From assembly GCF_001305965.1 (NCBI RefSeq), contig NZ_JXQC01000003.1:2256861-2320860 (forward strand): 64,000 bases of DNA, in the 5' to 3' direction. Shown piece by piece: positions 60,996 through 64,000 of this stretch. Below the pieces are notes generated by a model. That model did no database searches, was not told where the DNA came from, and saw only the letters and a program-made list of their open reading frames with translations. Made by a program: the position numbers and the translations under genes. The stretch's first letter is position 1, and each line of letters begins with the position of its first letter. The DNA is from Erythrobacter sp. SG61-1L (GTDB lineage: Bacteria > Pseudomonadota > Alphaproteobacteria > Sphingomonadales > Sphingomonadaceae).

Positions 60996-61129
60996 CCGCT
61001 CATCCTGAGCTTGTCGGAAGCGAAGCTGGCCGAAGGCCAACGACACGCGAGACCTTTGCCCAGCCGGACCCGCACAGGGACCAAGTCCAACACGCATCCC
61101 GCATCCTTCGACAGGCTCAGGATGGGCGG
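60996..61129. repeat. Long inverted repeat, type C
   Basis: Left arm CCGCTCATCCTGAGCTTGTC (60996 onward) and right arm ending GACAGGCTCAGGATGGGCGG (to 61129) are imperfect inverted repeats about 85 bp apart. A related GACAGGCTC fragment lies near 60068. Confidence 0.65.
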
Positions 61130-61168
61130 AGGTGGGGAGGCCGGGCCGGGATGGGTCTTGCGGGTAAC

Positions 61169-62176
61169 TCACCCAAATGCCGGCATGACCTCCGCCGCAA
61201 ACAATTCCGCCGAGCGGGTCACTTGCGGCAGGCGCATGTCGCCGAAGGCGAACCAGCCGACCAAATAGGTGATGCCGCGCTCCACTTCCCGCTCCACGAA
61301 AGCCCGGACTGTCTCGGGCGAACCGGCGCAGCAATTGCCGCGGGCCTGCAATTCGTCCCAGTTGTCGGGATAGATCTCGGTGAAGGGCCGGGGATAGCCG
61401 CGCTCGATCCATAATTGGGCGAAGCTGTCGCGCCAGCGCAGATAGGCCGGGCGGGCGATGGCCAGCGCCGCTTCATCCGTATCGGCCACCACCATGTGGC
61501 GGCTCACCCCCACCAGCGGCATATGGGCCACATCGCCGCCATGGGTCAGCCATTCGCTGCGATAGAGGTCCGCCACCTGCCGCACCCGTTCCCCATGGGC
61601 GAGCGTGACGATATTGATTCCCTCGCGCGCGCACCACTGGATCGAGGCCGGGCTGCCCGCGCCATACCACAGCGGCGGATGCGGCTGCTGCACCGGCTTC
61701 ACTCGCATCGGCACGCGGTCGAACCGGAAATGCGCGCCTTCATAGCTCAGTTCGTCACCGGTGAGGCCTTGCAGCAGCACCTCCAGCGCCTCGTCGAACA
61801 GGGCGCGCTGATCGTCCATCTCGATGCCGAAGAAGCCCGCCTCGATCAGCGAGGCCCCCTTGCCCACGCCCAGTTGCAGCCGCCCGCCCGAAAGGCTGTC
61901 GAGCATCGCAACCTCCTCTATCAGCCGCAGCGGATGGTAGAGCGGCAGGCAATAGACCAGCGGGCCGAATTTCAGCCGCGTGGTGCGCTGGGCCAGCGCC
62001 GCCAGCAGCACGGAGGGCGAAGGGGATCGGCCCAGCGGCGTGCCGTGATGTTCGGCCACGTGATAGGCATAGAAGCCGCAGCGATCGTAGACTTCCGCCA
62101 TCCGCAGTCGGTCTTCCAGCTGGCGGTGCAGCGGCTGCCCGTCATCGTCCACATGGTCGAATATGCCGAAGCGCAT
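61169..62176 (-). CDS. LLM-class (luciferase-like) flavin-dependent oxidoreductase
   Basis: 335 residues. TIM-barrel luciferase-like monooxygenase: an N-terminal strand MRFGIFDHVDD, YAYHVAEHHGTPLG, YCLPLYHPLRLIEEVAMLDSLSGGRLQLGVGKG and PPLWYGAGSP. Uses reduced FMN and oxygen, or F420 in some relatives; the substrate is unknown. Stands alone, downstream of the repeat-rich gap. Confidence 0.88.
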   Translation of the reverse strand: MRFGIFDHVDDDGQPLHRQLEDRLRMAEVYDRCGFYAYHVAEHHGTPLGRSPSPSVLLAALAQRTTRLKFGPLVYCLPLYHPLRLIEEVAMLDSLSGGRLQLGVGKGASLIEAGFFGIEMDDQRALFDEALEVLLQGLTGDELSYEGAHFRFDRVPMRVKPVQQPHPPLWYGAGSPASIQWCAREGINIVTLAHGERVRQVADLYRSEWLTHGGDVAHMPLVGVSRHMVVADTDEAALAIARPAYLRWRDSFAQLWIERGYPRPFTEIYPDNWDELQARGNCCAGSPETVRAFVEREVERGITYLVGWFAFGDMRLPQVTRSAELFAAEVMPAFG

Positions 62177-62224
62177 GGTCCCTCCCCCTTGTCCTTTGGG
62201 CGGGAGGCTAACCCATTCCCCGCC

Positions 62225-62887
62225 TCAGGAATAGCGGCGGGCGAGCTTCACCAGCAGCGCGATCAGCGGCGGCACCAGCACCAGCGACAGCACCACCTTG
62301 GCCAGCGCCTGCCCAAGGATCAGATTGCCGATGGGCCGCACGCCAAGGAAGGCGATGGTGATGAAGATCAGCGTATCGACCACCTGGCTCAGCATGGAAG
62401 CAATCGCCCCGCGCAGCGCCACCAGCCGCCCGCCAAATGCCGCCAGCTTGGAAAAGATCAGCACGTTCAGCGTCATGGAAACGCCATAGGCTGCAATGCC
62501 CGCCAGCATCAGGCGCCAGCTCTGGCCAAGGATGATCGGGAAGGCTTCCTGCGCCGGGGGATACATGCCCGGATCGGTGGGCAGTTCGATCACCAGCCAG
62601 GTCAGCAGGATCGCAGTGGACAGCGGCACGAAGCCGAAACGCACCAGCCGGTCCGCCACCGGGCGTCCGTAAAGTTCCGCCACTGCGCTGGAAATCGCCA
62701 CCAGCATCAGGAAGGGGAAAATCCCTGCCTCCACTGCCAGCGGACCCAGCCCCACCTGCTTGGCCCCCAGCACGCCCGCGATGCAGGTCATCCCGCCATA
62801 GAGCAGGGCGAACAGGAACAGCGGTTGCGGGATGGCCTTGAGGGCGGCGGAGGATGCGGGTTCGGGCGCGTGATCGGCAGAGTCCAT
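62225..62887 (-). CDS. YhhQ/VUT-family queuosine-precursor-type transporter
   Basis: 220 residues from ATG 62887. Six membrane helices with family features FLFALLYGGMTCIAGVLGAKQV, AVAELYGRPVADRLVRFGF, and a C-terminal SQVVDTLIFITIAFLGV helix holding the conserved Ser-Gln-x2-Asp. Family members import queuosine precursors. No preQ1 riboswitch was recognised upstream. Confidence 0.82.
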   Translation of the reverse strand: MDSADHAPEPASSAALKAIPQPLFLFALLYGGMTCIAGVLGAKQVGLGPLAVEAGIFPFLMLVAISSAVAELYGRPVADRLVRFGFVPLSTAILLTWLVIELPTDPGMYPPAQEAFPIILGQSWRLMLAGIAAYGVSMTLNVLIFSKLAAFGGRLVALRGAIASMLSQVVDTLIFITIAFLGVRPIGNLILGQALAKVVLSLVLVPPLIALLVKLARRYS

Positions 62888-63029
62888 GGCCCTGCCTATT
62901 GCGCAATCCCGCATTTGGGAAGTGGTTCGGCCTGCAACCTGTTTGACCTTGCTGCATTGCACGCGCCATAACTGCCCCAAGACGGGATTCGGGCGCCGCC
63001 GCGGCGCCGCCGTGGAACAGGGACGCCGC

Positions 63030-64000
63030 TTTGCTCATCAACCTGGCCGGGATCGCCGCGATCCTCCTTATCGCCCTGCTGCTGTCCACCGGCAGGCGGC
63101 GCATCCGCCTGCGCGTGGTGGGCGCGGCCTTTGCCCTGCAAGCGGGCATCGCGCTGATCGTGCTGCGCACGCCATGGGGCAAGGCCGCGATCCAGGGCAT
63201 GGCGAACGGGGTTTCGGCCCTGCTTTCCTATGCCGACAAGGGCACGGAATTCCTGTTCGGCGCACCAGCGGACAATCCGCTTTCCGGCACTTTCGCGCTG
63301 GGCGCCCTGCCGGTGATCATCTTCTTCGCCTCGCTGGTTTCCATCCTCTATTACCTTGGCATCATGCAGCGCGTCGTGCGCTGGGTGGGCGGCGCCATCG
63401 GCTGGGTGACGGGCATCGGCCGCGTGGAATCGCTGGGCGCGGCGGCGAATATCTTCGTCGGCCAGTCGGAAAGCCCGCTGGTGGTGCGCCCCTATCTCGC
63501 GGCGCTGTCCCCCTCGGGCATCTTCACGCTGATGACGGTGGGCATGGCGGGCGTGGCAGGCACGATCCTGGCGGCCTATGCCGGTGTGCTGGGCCATGAA
63601 TATCTCCCCTATCTGCTGGCCGCCGCCTTCATGTCGGCGCCCGGCGGCATCCTGATGGCCAAGATCATCATGCCGGACGACAGCCCCGCCACGCCCGAGC
63701 CGGAGGGCGAGATCGCCCTGCCCAAGGCCCGCATCAGCGCAGAAGGCCCCGCCGCCCTGACCGAAGGCGGGGAAAAGCCGCATGAAGTGGAAGTGGCCCA
63801 GACCTTCGAGGAAGGGGAAAAGCCCGCCAATATCATCGAAGCCGCCGCGCAAGGCGCGCAGACCGGGGTGAAGCTGGCCGTCGCCGTGGGCGCGATGGTG
63901 CTGGCCTTCGTGGCGCTGGTGGCGCTGGCCAACGGCATTCTGGGCGGCATCGGCGGCTGGTTCGGGCTGGACGGGCTGACCTTCCAGAAGCTGATCGGCT
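63030..64000 (+). CDS. Concentrative nucleoside transporter (NupC/CNT family), partial
   Basis: 323 codons before the right edge. The start is probably TTG 63030, with AGGG about 9 bases upstream. Helices and motifs of CNT carriers: VVGAAFALQAGIALIVLRTPWGK, GALPVIIFFASLVSILYYLGIMQ, AANIFVGQSESPLVVRPYL (substrate-binding GQxExP) and FMSAPGGILMAKI. A charged loop of about 60 residues follows. Imports nucleosides with H+ or Na+. Confidence 0.88.

Larger units (their letters stand above)
59934..61168. other. 1.2-kb region without a recognisable gene, rich in palindromic repeats
   Basis: Contains four palindromic elements, an isolated strong promoter (60356-60383) and several short open frames with no ribosome site or family features. 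One possible exception is a start at 60437 (ATG with GGAGGG upstream, in a CCTCC/GGAGG hairpin) leading to a Cys-containing frame. No tRNA, tmRNA, RNase P or SRP RNA signature was found. Confidence 0.55.

Noticed and set aside
62888-62980. preQ1 riboswitch upstream of the YhhQ-type transporter gene
   Set aside because: No stem with the A-rich tail typical of preQ1-I or the preQ1-II layout was seen.

Overview
The window looks like chromosomal DNA of a GC-rich alphaproteobacterium of the order Sphingomonadales (Novosphingobium- or Sphingobium-like). Signs of this are paired TonB-dependent receptors, an OmpA-type C-terminus with a long proline linker, lignostilbene-type dioxygenases next to a LigAB protocatechuate 4,5-dioxygenase, and a cbb3 oxidase cluster of alphaproteobacterial layout. 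Gene density is high, most operons have 1-4 bp overlaps, and no transposase, integrase, tRNA or rRNA was seen. The assignment to order is inference from gene content.

Layout. 1-7400 (minus): a giant repeat-rich outer-membrane protein that runs off the left edge; it combines an autotransporter-like barrel with the start of an OmpA-like domain. 7790-13212 (minus): a five-gene catabolic operon (aldehyde dehydrogenase, lignostilbene-type dioxygenase, NTF2-like protein, zinc alcohol dehydrogenase, alpha/beta hydrolase) with a divergent MarR regulator and a palindromic operator candidate. 13943-14617: an atypical response regulator. 14900-20067: a TonB-dependent receptor and surface-type lipoprotein pair, with a divergent TPR exoprotein.

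20247-28139 (plus): a compact type IV secretion operon virB1-B2-B3-B4-B6-B9-B10-B11 with no virB5, virB7, virB8 or virD4 in the window. 28298-37277: a phosphorus region, with ppk-ppx on the plus strand and a TonB receptor, beta-propeller phytase and PhoX operon on the minus strand preceded by two Pho-box-like repeats. 37434-40203 (plus): ligA-ligB and a second lignostilbene-type dioxygenase carrying the substrate-contact residues of NOV1-type enzymes, preceded by a perfect palindrome.

40389-51396: the microaerobic respiration region. On the minus strand, ccoN-O-Q-P-G-H-I-S are followed by a small Cys-rich protein gene and hemN. A divergent ompW-like gene and an fnr-type regulator lie upstream, and a perfect FNR box sits between ccoN and ompW. 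51535-59933 (minus): an accessory catabolic cluster (SDR, FMN-dependent 2-hydroxy-acid dehydrogenase, two MFS aromatic-acid-type transporters, fused hydantoinase/5-oxoprolinase). 59934-61168 is a non-coding stretch full of palindromic repeats that also holds an isolated consensus promoter with an operator-like palindrome. 61169-64000: an LLM-class flavin oxidoreductase, a YhhQ-type transporter, and a nucleoside (CNT) transporter cut by the right edge.

Functional reading: the window joins lignin-derived aromatic catabolism (stilbene cleavage, aldehyde oxidation, ring opening), phosphate scavenging (phytase, PhoX, polyphosphate), low-oxygen respiration under FNR control, and cell-envelope and secretion functions. 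The least explained parts are the VirB8-less type IV system, the curlin-like repeat giant, the small Cys-rich protein of the cco operon, and the orphan promoter near 60.37 kb.
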